NCBI RefSeq assembly: GCF_002699985.1
Contig: NZ_LKBT01000023.1
Location: forward strand, 248,001 to 312,000
DNA length: 64,000 bases
From: Pseudomonas sp. ICMP 561
GTDB lineage: Bacteria > Pseudomonadota > Gammaproteobacteria > Pseudomonadales > Pseudomonadaceae
Direction of reading: 5' to 3'
This document shows, in pieces, positions 25,827 to 34,600 of the stretch; the stretch's first letter is position 1; every line of letters starts with the position of its first letter. Below the pieces are notes generated by a model. It was not told the origin of the DNA, made no database searches, and saw only the letters and a list, made by a program, of their open reading frames with translations. The position numbers and the translations under genes were made by a program.

Positions 25827-25906
25827 CTGTAGGAGGGAACCTGTTCGCGAGCTGCCTGACGCGGTGTGTCAAACCAATCGCCTCGCCAACACGTTGGCTC
25901 CTACAG
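25827..25906. repeat. Degenerate REPIN
   Basis: CTGTAGGAGGGAACCTGTTC at 25827 and CACGTTGGCTCCTACAG ending at 25906. The arms are only partly complementary, so this is a mosaic or eroded member of the GTAGGAGCCAACTTG family. Confidence 0.75.
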
Positions 25907-25938
25907 GTCCCCCGTCTACTGGGCAACCACGGTTCAAA

Positions 25939-26581
25939 TCATATTGATCCACTCAAAGCAGAAGCCAGGACCAGTCGCTCAAGCCCGATGCCGAACCCGG
26001 CACCTTCTCGATAGGCACCGCCGCCGACGACTTGTTGCTGGGCGCCTAAAGCAGGGCATCGCACTTCGAAGCCATTGCCTTCCAGGTAGTAACTCAGCCC
26101 GCGTTTCACGGCCAGATTGAGTTCGTAGTCGAGGCCCAACGAGTCGAGGAAACCCGTGCAAATGGCCTGGCTACGCTGCAAAGCCTCCACCGGATTGGCA
26201 CCCAGGATTTCGAGTCCCAGTTGGGTGAACTCGCGGTACCGACCGGCTTGAGGACGCTCATATCGGTAGCATCGCGCAACGTAGAAAAACATCGCCTCTT
26301 TCCGCGATCCGAGCAGTACATCGTTGCGCTCCTGAAAAAGCGCGGTGGCCTCCGGGATGAGGCAACAGGGACGTCCGGCCTTGTCATTGAAAGCCCACAT
26401 TTGCCCGATTATTTCACTTCCGCCGGCCTTCTCGATAAAAGTGTCCTGACCCCATAACGCTGGAACGATGGCTTCCTCAGCTCCAGCTTCGATGAAGATA
26501 ACTCCGGAAACGGCCTTCTATTTCACGCATGATTGCTGCTTCTTTCCCGGTTACTATTCGTGTTCCACGTAGCATTGTCAT
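25939..26581 (-). pseudogene. HisRS-like class II catalytic core, frameshifted
   Basis: A histidyl-tRNA-synthetase-like core of about 213 aa without the C-terminal anticodon-binding domain. Class II motif 2 is visible as CYRYERPQAGRYREFTQ, the HisRS-type AVKRGLSYYLEG follows, and motif 3 is GFGIGLERLVLAS near the C-terminus. The N-terminal part (MTMLRGTRIVTGKEA) reads from ATG 26581 with GGAG 9 nt upstream, but it leaves frame near 26512-26515, where a GG run has one base too many; the rest continues from about KAVSGVIFIEAGAEE. It is preceded by a histidine attenuator. The loss of the tRNA-binding domain suggests free-histidine activation, as a HisZ-like or amino-acid ligase role; unproven. 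The frameshift could be a sequencing error. Confidence 0.82.
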
Positions 26582-26606
26582 TTTTGTGATCTCCAATTTA
26601 CAGGCA

Positions 26607-26631
26607 ATAAAAAAGGCGCCATTGGCGCCTT
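26607..26631 (-). terminator. Rho-independent terminator of the histidine attenuator
   Basis: Read on the minus strand: AAGGCGCC (26631-26624), loop AAT, GGCGCCTT (26620-26613), then TTTTTATT. An 8-bp perfect GC-rich stem followed by a T-run, 26 nt upstream of the HisRS-like start and 20 nt after the leader-peptide stop. It lies upstream of, not after, the gene in its direction of transcription, which is the arrangement of an attenuator. Confidence 0.88.
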
Positions 26632-26650
26632 GGTTTTGTTCATTGAGTCG

Positions 26651-26758
26651 TCAGAACAAGTGGTTTGAGTTCTGATGGATCGATGAGCATGAGCAACCGC
26701 GGCACCTTGAGCGAGGTCCGTGATGGTGATGTCGGTTGCATTGAATAAATTTGGTCAT
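26651..26758 (-). CDS. Histidine leader peptide (HisL-like), 35 aa
   Basis: A short ORF reading MTKFIQCNRHHHHGPRS at its N-terminus, with four consecutive His codons (CAT CAC CAT CAC, 26731-26720). AAGGA lies 6 nt before the ATG. The arrangement mirrors enterobacterial hisL (MTRVQFKHHHHHHHPD), where ribosome stalling at His codons controls an antiterminator. A candidate antiterminator strand AAGGTGCC at 26708-26701 lies just after the His codons and can pair, with one G-U, with the terminator arms (GGCGCC). A further hairpin TCAGAAC/GTTCTGA surrounds the stop. Regulates the HisRS-like gene downstream. Peptide itself has no other expected function. Confidence 0.8.
   Translation of the reverse strand: MTKFIQCNRHHHHGPRSRCRGCSCSSIHQNSNHLF
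26701..26708 (-). promoter_or_regulatory. Candidate antiterminator strand of the histidine attenuator
   Basis: AAGGTGCC on the minus strand, 11 nt downstream of the last His codon. It can form an alternative helix with GGCGCC of either terminator arm (G-C, G-C, U-G, G-C, C-G, C-G), so a ribosome stalled at the His codons could leave it free to block the terminator. Pairing was worked out by eye. Confidence 0.5.
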
Positions 26759-26846
26759 GGCCAATCCTTGCACAGAACCGGGAGCGCCGACAAGGCACCC
26801 CATTTACGGCAACTGCATACGAGAACAATAGAGAGCAGTGACGCGC

Positions 26847-27296
26847 ATGAATGAGTGGGATATTTTCGAAACGGAACACTGGCGAGTCAGCCATCGACGG
26901 GATTCGCGCTACGGCGGTTACCTGATGGTCAGCTCAATCGCAGCCGCTTCGGATTTCATGGACCTCGGCGATTCAGCACTGGCTTCGCTCGGAGACGCCC
27001 TGCGGCAAACCGAGCAGCTTCTTTTTCAGGTCTTTGAGCCTGTGAAGGTCATCGTCTACAAGCTGGGTTTTTCGGCGGGTTTCAATCTGCACTTTCATGT
27101 GGTTCCAGTGACGCATTCACTGTTGGCAGAAATAGAAAAACATCCGGATTACGCTAGCGAACCTGACGGGAATGACACCATTCTTTTCTTGAGCCGCGAG
27201 TACTGCGAGCGGCCATTGAATGCCGAGGAGAGTGAAGCTCAGCACACGACAGTGATGAATCTCCGGAAGCTTTACTGCGCAAATAGCCTGATCTAA
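26847..27296 (+). CDS. HIT-family hydrolase-like protein
   Basis: A 149-aa protein of the HIT superfamily, nucleotide-phosphate hydrolases or transferases. The catalytic histidine motif is NLHFHVVPVT (His-x-His-x-x-P rather than the full three-His HIT triad) at about residues 88-97, so it resembles atypical diadenosine tetraphosphate hydrolase-like proteins. ATG 26847 with GAGAG upstream; a GTG at 26838 is in frame. It diverges from the histidine attenuator across about 90 bp. Activity uncertain because of the modified triad. Confidence 0.78.
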   Translation: MNEWDIFETEHWRVSHRRDSRYGGYLMVSSIAAASDFMDLGDSALASLGDALRQTEQLLFQVFEPVKVIVYKLGFSAGFNLHFHVVPVTHSLLAEIEKHPDYASEPDGNDTILFLSREYCERPLNAEESEAQHTTVMNLRKLYCANSLI

Positions 27297-27360
27297 ATAC
27301 TTATGCGCACCCCCAAGCCGCCGATAATTATTGCCTGCTTAACGATTAAGTGGAGTTTCT

Positions 27361-27657
27361 GTGATACCGGGATATCGCGTACGCATTTATTGCTTTTTAG
27401 GGGCTGTTTTCTGCCTGGGCTGCGCCTGGTTAGCGGGAGAGCGGCTGCATGATGCGTTCACCCTTTGGCAATTCGATGCGCTCACCGGGCCACGTCGGCA
27501 ATCGGTGAAAGAGCATCTGATATTCGATGACCAGCCAGGGCGTTTCCTTTGGTATCTACTGGAAACTATCGCCACGTTTATCTTCTTCAGCGGAGTAGGA
27601 CTTGCCATGACGTGGGGCGCGCTGCGAGGGCGTCGGGCGTTCAAGCGATGGCATTAG
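27361..27657 (+). CDS. Small membrane protein with two TM segments, 98 aa
   Basis: GTG start at 27361 with GTGGAG 6 nt upstream. Hydrophobic segments at about residues 8-26 (RIYCFLGAVFCLGCAWLAG) and 64-86 (WYLLETIATFIFFSGVGLAMTWG). The basic C-terminus RGRRAFKRWH suggests N-out/C-in topology typical of inner-membrane proteins. No family recognised. Confidence 0.6.
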   Translation: MIPGYRVRIYCFLGAVFCLGCAWLAGERLHDAFTLWQFDALTGPRRQSVKEHLIFDDQPGRFLWYLLETIATFIFFSGVGLAMTWGALRGRRAFKRWH

Positions 27658-27789
27658 GAAATTCAGTCAGCTCTCGTGCTCAGTCGGACGAGGGGGCCAG
27701 AAACTCAACATCATCTTTCTTCGCTGCCCGGCTGCCATCAGAATATATTCCTGTGACCTGGAGTGCATTATCCTAGGAACACCCCGATG

Positions 27790-28970
27790 TCCTTGACAAC
27801 TCGCTGTCTCGAAGCAAACGGATGACCTTGGTAGGAGCCAACTTGTTGGCGAGACGTCAGACCTGCATCGTGAGGAATTCCGCTTCGCCAACAAGTTGGC
27901 TCCTACCGGGTCCGCGTTTCCAATCCATTTATTGAAGAGATGTTTGCTGAAAGTGCGCCTTGCCCTGACACACCGCTGTCGCGAAGCAAACGGCTGACCC
28001 CGGTAGGAGCCAACTTGTTGGCGAGACGTCGGACCTGCATTGTGAGAAATTCCGCCTCGCCAACAAGTTGGCTCCTACCGGGTCCGCGTTTCCAATTTAT
28101 TATTGAAGTGATTTTTGATGAGCGTGCGCCTCGTGTCCCTGACACACCGCTGTCGCGAAGCAAACGGGTGACCCTGGTAGGAGCCAACTTGTTGGCGAGA
28201 CGTCGGACCTGCATTGTGAGAAATTCCGCATCGCCAACAAGTTGGCTCCTACGGGGTCCGCGTTTCCAATCTATTTATTGAAGAGATGTTTGCTGAAAGT
28301 GCGCCTTGTGTCCCTGTCGCGAAGCAAACGGCTGACCCCGGTAGGAGCCAACTTGTTGGCGAGACGTCGGACCTGCATTGTGAGAAATTCCGCTTCGCCA
28401 ACAAGTTGGCTCCTACCGGGTCCGCGTTTCCAATCCATTATTGAAGTGATGTTTGATGAAACTGCGCCTCGTGTCCCTGACACACCGCTGTCGCGACGCA
28501 AACCGGTGACCTTGGTAGGAGCCAACTTGTTGGCGAGACGTCGGACCTGCATTGTGAGAAATTCCGCTTCGCCAACAAGTTGGCTTCTACCGGGTCCGCG
28601 TTTCTAATCCATTATTGAAGAGATGTTTGCTGAAAGTGCGCCTTGTGTCCCTGACACACCGCTGTCGCGAAGCAAACGGGTGAACGTGGTAGGAGCCAAC
28701 TTGTTGGCGAGACGTCGGACCTGCGTCGTGAGGAATTCCGCTTCGCCAACAAGTTGGCTCCTACCGGGTCCGCGTTTCCAATCCATTTATTGAAGAGATG
28801 TTTGCTGAAAGTGCGCCTTGCGAAGCAAACGGATGACCTTGGTAGGAGCCAACTTGTTGGCGAGACGTCGGACCTGCATCGTGAGAAATTCCGCTTCGCC
28901 AACAAGTTGGCTCCTACCAGGTCCGCGTTTCCAATCCATTATTGATGTGATGTTTGATGAGCGCTGCCGA
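27790..28970. repeat. Tandem array of seven REPINs
   Basis: Seven copies of a palindromic unit start at 27830, 28002, 28176, 28340, 28514, 28688 and 28841 (periods 172, 174, 164, 174, 174, 153 bp). Each reads GGTAGGAGCCAACTTGTTGG, a ~45-nt centre with GACGTCGGACCTGCATTGTG, then CCAACAAGTTGGCTCCTACC. Between palindromes lies a conserved spacer with TTTATTGAAGAGATGTTTGC or TTATTGAAGTGATGTTTGAT (two alternating spacer types) and GACACACCGCTGTCGCGAAG. The two spacer types alternate for most of the array, implying a ~347-bp dimeric unit was amplified. No gene lies between 27658 and 29087. Confidence 0.95.
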
Positions 28971-29087
28971 TGTTTGTCGCTGCCCCTTGGTCGTTCCAAC
29001 AGAGGAGAATCCTCGCTCCCAATGATCCGCTTTAGCCGGAACTTACCTCGCTACGTTAGTATTGGTTTTTGTGAACAGGAGGCCGAT

Positions 29088-29510
29088 ATGCAGCGTCTGG
29101 CGAAACCAACGGATTATGTGTTGACCGATGTTCTTGGAAAACCGATGTACACGATTCCATGGGAAACCCGACTGTGCCCAGGTAATCCTGCCGATGATCC
29201 GCAAGAAGGTGCGTCGCTCTATAACGAATTTGTGCTGGCTCAAGCCAATGGCGAGCAATCACGAACACCTGAGCAACAGGTCGAAGATATTATTGAGTGG
29301 ACCCTCGCAACACCCGGTGAGGCGGCGCGCAGTCTGGCGGTTGATCTGGCAGCGGCGTATCAGGGCACGTATCAGTTTCGGATAGAAGATCTTGAACACT
29401 GGGACCCGCAAACCAAAGCGTTTCGTGCGCATCTGATTTTCCACAATCAGGATCTTCGTAGTATTGGCGCCTCACAGGTGATGGCTTTACGAAACAGATC
29501 AACGACGTAA
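29088..29510 (+). CDS. Hypothetical protein, 140 aa
   Basis: ATG 29088 is supported by AGGAGG 7 nt upstream; the open frame extends far upstream only because it runs through the REPIN array. Soluble, acidic, with PEQQVEDIIEWTLATPGEAARSLAVDLAAAYQG around residues 60-95 forming likely helices. No family recognised. It precedes a second small gene by 16 bp, likely one transcript. Confidence 0.7.
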   Translation: MQRLAKPTDYVLTDVLGKPMYTIPWETRLCPGNPADDPQEGASLYNEFVLAQANGEQSRTPEQQVEDIIEWTLATPGEAARSLAVDLAAAYQGTYQFRIEDLEHWDPQTKAFRAHLIFHNQDLRSIGASQVMALRNRSTT

Positions 29511-29526
29511 AACAGAGAGGTAATTG

Positions 29527-29769
29527 ATGTCTGCAGATTCGCTATGCCTTGTGTTTGTGCCTGCTCTTGTCGCGGTCCTGAGCGCCGCTGAGAACAGCAA
29601 AGGCTCACCACTCACTGAAGCCGAGGTGGTTGATATTCGAGACCGCGCCACCTGTATCGCTCTGTCGTTCAGCACTGCGCTTGAGATGGAACAGGCGCGT
29701 GGATATCCCGATATCGTGGCTGAGGATTGCTGGAACGAATGGCAAGCGGTGCGACTGCAATTGGCTTGA
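29527..29769 (+). CDS. Hypothetical protein, 80 aa
   Basis: ATG 29527 with GAGAGG 8 nt upstream. The first 20 residues are hydrophobic (LVFVPALVAVLSAA) but lack positively charged residues before them, so a signal peptide is doubtful. The remainder is helical and acidic (TEAEVVDIRDRATCIALSF). Probably co-transcribed with the gene upstream. Function unknown. Confidence 0.65.
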   Translation: MSADSLCLVFVPALVAVLSAAENSKGSPLTEAEVVDIRDRATCIALSFSTALEMEQARGYPDIVAEDCWNEWQAVRLQLA

Positions 29770-29828
29770 GCTTCACCCGGACCCTTTTGAGTAAAAGCGA
29801 ATCGCTCTTTTATCGGGCTGACTATACT

Positions 29829-29852
29829 GTGACCAGGGTTCAATTAGGTCAC
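29829..29852. promoter_or_regulatory. Operator 1 for the RND-pump TetR regulator
   Basis: GTGACC-N12-GGTCAC, 24 bp, 38 bp upstream of the TetR start codon and next to TGACTATACTG, a plausible promoter element. Identical in arms and spacing to the site at 30510-30533. Confidence 0.75.
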
Positions 29853-29890
29853 TGGTTGCCAATCCATGCTCACAGAGCTAAGTTAGAAAC

Positions 29891-30505
29891 ATGACCAACC
29901 AAAACGATACGCCGCCTTCGCGCGGTCCCTCAGATCACAGCGTTCGCGATCAGGTTGTGGACGCTGCTACACAGCATTTCGGCCACTATGGATATGAGAA
30001 GACCACGGTGTCTGATCTTGCCAAGGCCATTGGTTTTTCCAAGGCCTATATCTATAAATTCTTTGACTCCAAACAGGCCATCGGCGAGGTCATTTGCTCT
30101 AACCGGCTGGCTATGATCATGGCCATTGTGGACACCGCGATCAAGGATGCACCGACTGCCTCTGAGAAGCTACGCCGCCTGTTCCGGTCGCTGGTCGAGG
30201 CTGGCAGTGATCTGTTTTTCCATGATCGCAAGCTCTACGACATTGCGTCCGTGGCCGCTCGGGATCAGTGGCCGTCCGCGATGGCCCATGACGAACGCTT
30301 GCGCCAGCTCATTCAGCAGATTGTGCTTGAGGGCAGGGAGTCTGGCGAGTTCGAGCGCAAGACGCCTTTGGACGAAGCTGTGCAAGCCATTCACCTGATG
30401 ATGCGCCCTTACATCAGTCCGGTGCAGTTGCAATACAACCTGGAAATCGCGTCCACAGCGCCAGTACTCCTGTCGGCATTGATACTGCGCAGCTTGGCGC
30501 CCTGA
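29891..30505 (+). CDS. TetR-family repressor of the adjacent RND pump
   Basis: A 204-aa TetR regulator. HTH at about residues 20-65 (TVSDLAKAIGFSKAYIYKFF). It stands directly upstream of and co-directional with an RND efflux pair; matching palindromes before it and before the pump genes indicate that it represses both. The C-terminal domain (70-204) should bind the inducer, probably a pump substrate. No acrR or mexR-specific signature beyond the family. Confidence 0.93.
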   Translation: MTNQNDTPPSRGPSDHSVRDQVVDAATQHFGHYGYEKTTVSDLAKAIGFSKAYIYKFFDSKQAIGEVICSNRLAMIMAIVDTAIKDAPTASEKLRRLFRSLVEAGSDLFFHDRKLYDIASVAARDQWPSAMAHDERLRQLIQQIVLEGRESGEFERKTPLDEAVQAIHLMMRPYISPVQLQYNLEIASTAPVLLSALILRSLAP

Positions 30506-30509
30506 TGTT

Positions 30510-30533
30510 GTGACCATTGACTAATTTGGTCAC
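30510..30533. promoter_or_regulatory. Operator 2 before the RND pump genes
   Basis: GTGACC-ATTGACTAATTT-GGTCAC. Same arms and the same 12-nt spacing as the site at 29829, 48 bp upstream of the adaptor start. TTGACT inside the spacer could be a -35 element, so binding would occlude RNA polymerase. Confidence 0.78.
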
Positions 30534-30580
30534 TATCTGGAGAATTGGATTCCTGCTCACTTATTGAAGTAAGGGATCCT

Positions 30581-31690
30581 ATGCTCTGGTCCAGACCTGC
30601 CACTATCGCCGTTTGTGTGCTGCCATTCCTACTGGCTGCCTGTGGCGAGTCCTCTAACGTAGGCGATCCGCGCAATCAACCGCCGCTGGTGAGGGCTGCT
30701 GCCGTCGCGAACGCCGTCGATTCATCTCGATCGTTCACGGGCGTCGTGGTTGCTCGCGTTCAGAGCGATTTAGGGTTTCGCGTCTCCGGCAAGGTCCTGG
30801 AGCGTTTGGTGGATACGGGGCAGACAGTCAAGCGTGGTCAGCCGCTGATGCGTCTGGACCCTATAGACCTTGATTTGCAGTCCAGGGCCCAGCAACAGGC
30901 CGTTGCCGCTGCAGAGGCGCGCGCGCGGCAGACGGCATCTGATGAGGTTCGTAATCGGAATCTGATCGCTTCAGGTGCCATTTCTGCGTCGAGCTACGAC
31001 CGGATCAAGTCGTTGGCCGACTCTGCGAAAGCCGAGCTGAATGCCGCGCAAGCGCAAGCCAGCGTTGCCCGCAATGCGACGGGGTACGCGGCGTTGCTGG
31101 CTGATGCCGACGGGGTGGTTGTCGAAACCCTGGCAGAACCCGGACAGGTCGTAAGCGCAGGTCAGCCGGTGGTGAGACTGGCAAAAGCGGGGCAGCGTGA
31201 GGCCATCATTCATTTGCCCGAAACACTGCGTCCGGCTGTAGGCGCGCCCGCTCAGGCGAGGTTGTACGGTAATAACTCCAACGTCATCCCTGCGACGCTG
31301 CGACTCCTTTCAGACGCTGCAGATCCGCTCACCCGTACCTTCGAGGCCCGTTATGTGCTGGACGGCGCCTATGCCAGTGCACCGCTCGGTTCCACTGTCA
31401 CGCTCAGCATCGCTGACCCCAAAGAGGCTGAATCAGCATTTACAGTGCCAGTCGCGGCAATCCACGACCCCGGCAACGGGCCGGGCGTGTGGGTTATTTC
31501 AGGGACACCTGCAAAGGTGTCATGGCGTGCCATCGAACTGCTTGGCGTAAGCGACGACTCGGCAAGGGTGAGCGGCAGCCTCAAGCTTGATGAGCAAATC
31601 GTGGCGCTAGGGGCACACCTGCTTCATGAGGGCCAGGAAGTGCTGGTGCTGCGTCCGGGCGCCAATGGCGTCGCAGGAGTGAGGCCATGA
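30581..31690 (+). CDS. RND efflux periplasmic adaptor (membrane fusion lipoprotein)
   Basis: A 369-aa HlyD/MFP-type adaptor linking the inner-membrane RND pump to an outer-membrane channel. The lipobox is FLLAACG near residues 15-21, so it is a lipoprotein. The lipoyl/barrel-sandwich halves are visible at about 55-85 (VSGKVLERLVDTGQTVKRGQ) and 155-190 (DGVVVETLAEPGQVVSAGQP), split by an alpha-helical hairpin. ATG 30581 is chosen over a TTG at 30545. Overlaps the pump gene by 4 bp (ATGA). Confidence 0.93.
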   Translation: MLWSRPATIAVCVLPFLLAACGESSNVGDPRNQPPLVRAAAVANAVDSSRSFTGVVVARVQSDLGFRVSGKVLERLVDTGQTVKRGQPLMRLDPIDLDLQSRAQQQAVAAAEARARQTASDEVRNRNLIASGAISASSYDRIKSLADSAKAELNAAQAQASVARNATGYAALLADADGVVVETLAEPGQVVSAGQPVVRLAKAGQREAIIHLPETLRPAVGAPAQARLYGNNSNVIPATLRLLSDAADPLTRTFEARYVLDGAYASAPLGSTVTLSIADPKEAESAFTVPVAAIHDPGNGPGVWVISGTPAKVSWRAIELLGVSDDSARVSGSLKLDEQIVALGAHLLHEGQEVLVLRPGANGVAGVRP

Positions 31691-34600
31691 GTGGCGGGCG
31701 CTTCAATCTTTCAGCCCTTGCGGTTCGTGAGCGGTCCATCACGTTGTTCCTGATTTTCCTGATCGGGGTGGCCGGAACGCTTTCTTTTTTTAAATTGGGA
31801 CGCGCAGAAGATCCGCCGTTTACCGTCAAACAGATGACCGTTATTTCTGCCTGGCCGGGCGCCACTGCGCAAGAGATGCAAGATCAGGTGGCCGAGCCGC
31901 TTGAAAAGCGCATGCAGGAACTCAAATGGTATGACCGAAGCGAGACCTACACCCGTCCAGGCCTGGCGTTCACCATGGTTTCACTTCAGGATAAAACGCC
32001 GCCTTCCCAGGTGCAGGAGGAGTTTTATCAAGCCCGCAAAAAACTGAGCGATGCCGCGCGATCCTTGCCTGCCGGGGTTATCGGTCCGATGGTCAATGAT
32101 GAGTTCTCGGACGTGACCTTTGCGCTCTTTGCATTAAAAGCAAAAGGTGAACCCCAGCGTTTGTTGGTGCGCGATGCTGAAGCTCTGCGGCAGCGCTTGT
32201 TGCATGTGCCCGGCGTAAAGAAGATCAATATCATCGGAGAGCAGGCCGAGCGCATCTTTGTGTCGTTCTCTCATGAGCGGTTGGCGACGCTGGGCATCTC
32301 GCCTCAGGACATTTTTTCAGCACTGAACAACCAGAACGTGCTGACGCCTGCCGGTTCGATAGACACCAGCGGGCCCCAGGTGTTTTTGCGTCTGGATGGC
32401 GCCTTAGACACGCTTGAGAAGATCCGCAACACGCCCATCGTGGTTCAGGCCAAAACGCTCAAGCTGGCGGATGTCGCGACGGTTGAACGGGGTTACGAAG
32501 ACCCGGCGACGTTTATGGTGCGCAATCAGGGCGAGCCCGCGCTTTTGCTGGGCATCGTGATGCGCGAGGGCTGGAATGGTCTGGATCTGGGTAAGGCGCT
32601 GGATGCCGAGACGTTGAAAATCAACACCGCTATGCCGCTGGGCATGACGTTGTCGAAGGTCACTGATCAATCCGTCAACATCAGCTCGGCCGTTGATGAG
32701 TTCATGATCAAGTTCTTTGTCGCGCTGCTGGTGGTGATGCTGGTCTGCTTTCTCAGCATGGGCTGGCGAGTGGGCGTGGTGGTCGCAGCAGCTGTGCCTC
32801 TCACGCTGGCGATCGTCTTCGTGGTGATGGAAGCTTCGGGCAAGAATTTTGACCGTATTACTTTGGGGTCATTGATTCTCGCCCTGGGGCTGCTGGTGGA
32901 CGACGCCATTATCGCCATCGAAATGATGGTGGTGAAAATGGAGGAGGGCTATGACCGTATCAAGGCGTCCGCCTACGCCTGGAGCCATACGGCCGCACCC
33001 ATGCTGGCGGGTACGCTGGTCACCGCAGTGGGGTTCATGCCTAACGGTTTTGCTCAGTCAACGGCGGGTGAATACACCAGTAACATGTTCTGGATCGTGG
33101 GTATTGCGCTGATTGCTTCGTGGGTGGTGGCAGTGGTTTTCACGCCGTATCTGGGCGTGAAAATGTTGCCCGACATCAAGCCGGTCGAAGGCGGGCATGC
33201 GGCCATTTACGACACCCCTCATTACAACCGCTTTCGACGAGTGCTCACCCGCGTTATCGCCCGAAAATGGTGGGTAGCAGGTGCGGTCATCACTGCTTTT
33301 GCCGTGGCGATTGTCGGCATGGGGCTGGTTAAAAAACAATTCTTCCCGACGTCAGATCGTCCTGAAGTATTGATCGAAGTGCAGATGCCGTATGGCACAT
33401 CGATTGAGCAAACCAGCGCCACGACAGCCAGGATCGAAGCGTGGCTGAAAGAGCAGGAGGCGGCAAAAATTGTCACGTCTTACATCGGACAGGGTTCGCC
33501 GCGTTTTTACCTGGCAATGGCGCCGGAGCTGCCGGACCCTTCGTTCGCAAAGATCGTTGTGCTGACCGAGAGTCAGGAAGCACGGGAGTCCCTCAAGCAC
33601 ACCATTCGCGAGGCAGTTGCTCAGGGCCTGGCACCTGAAGCTCGGGTGCGAGTCACACAACTGGTATTCGGTCCGTATTCACCCTTTCCAGTCGCCTACC
33701 GCGTGATGGGGCCCAACCCTGACACACTGCGTGAAATCGCCGGGCAGGTAGAAAAGGTGCTGCTGTCGAGTCCGATGATGCGAACCGTCAACAGTGATTG
33801 GGGGCCACGCGTACCGACGCTGCATTTTTCGCTGGATCAGGACCGCTTGCAGGCAGTTGGACTGACGTCCAGCGCAGTCGCCCAGCAATTGCAGTTCCTG
33901 CTCTCAGGCGTGCCGATTACGTCTGTACGCGAAGACATTCGCTCGGTCGAGGTGATGGGGCGGGCGGCAGGAGATATCCGTCTGGACCCGGCGCGCATTG
34001 AGGGCTTTACCCTTGTGGGCTCTGCCGGTCAGCGCGTTCCACTGTCGCAGATCGGAGAAGTGGGTGTGCGCATGGAGGACCCCATTCTGCGACGCCGTGA
34101 CCGCGTGCCGACAATCACGGTACGGGGCGATATAGCAGAAAACCTGCAACCCCCGGACGTGTCCGCGAAGATCATGAAAGATCTGCAACCCATCATCTCC
34201 AGCCTTCCTGACGGATATCGCATCGAGCAGGCCGGGTCGATAGAGGAGTCAGCCAAAGCCACGGTAGCCCTGGCGCCTCTGTTTCCGATCATGATTGCGA
34301 TTACGTTGCTGATCATCATCCTGCAAGTGCGATCAATGTCGGCGATGGTCATGGTGTTTCTGACCGCGCCGCTCGGGTTGATCGGTGTGGTGCCGACCCT
34401 GCTCTTGTTCGGACAGCCGTTCGGGATCAATGCCCTTGTGGGGCTTATTGCGCTGTCCGGCATCCTGATGCGCAACACGTTGATTCTCATCGGGCAAATC
34501 GACCACAACGAAAAGGAGGGGCTCGATCCGTTTCATGCGGTGGTTGAAGCGACCGTACAGCGGGCACGTCCGGTGCTGCTCACTGCTCTTGCGGCGATTC

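Noticed and set aside
27940..28905. Open frames through the REPIN array
   Set aside because: They consist of repeated palindrome translations and have no SD; judged non-coding.
27790..28970. CRISPR array
   Set aside because: Units are about 170 bp with 80-bp palindromes, not 25-40-bp direct repeats with unique spacers; spacers are near-identical and no cas gene is present.
28818..29087. Extended N-terminus of the 140-aa protein
   Set aside because: It runs through the REPIN array; the SD supports ATG 29088.
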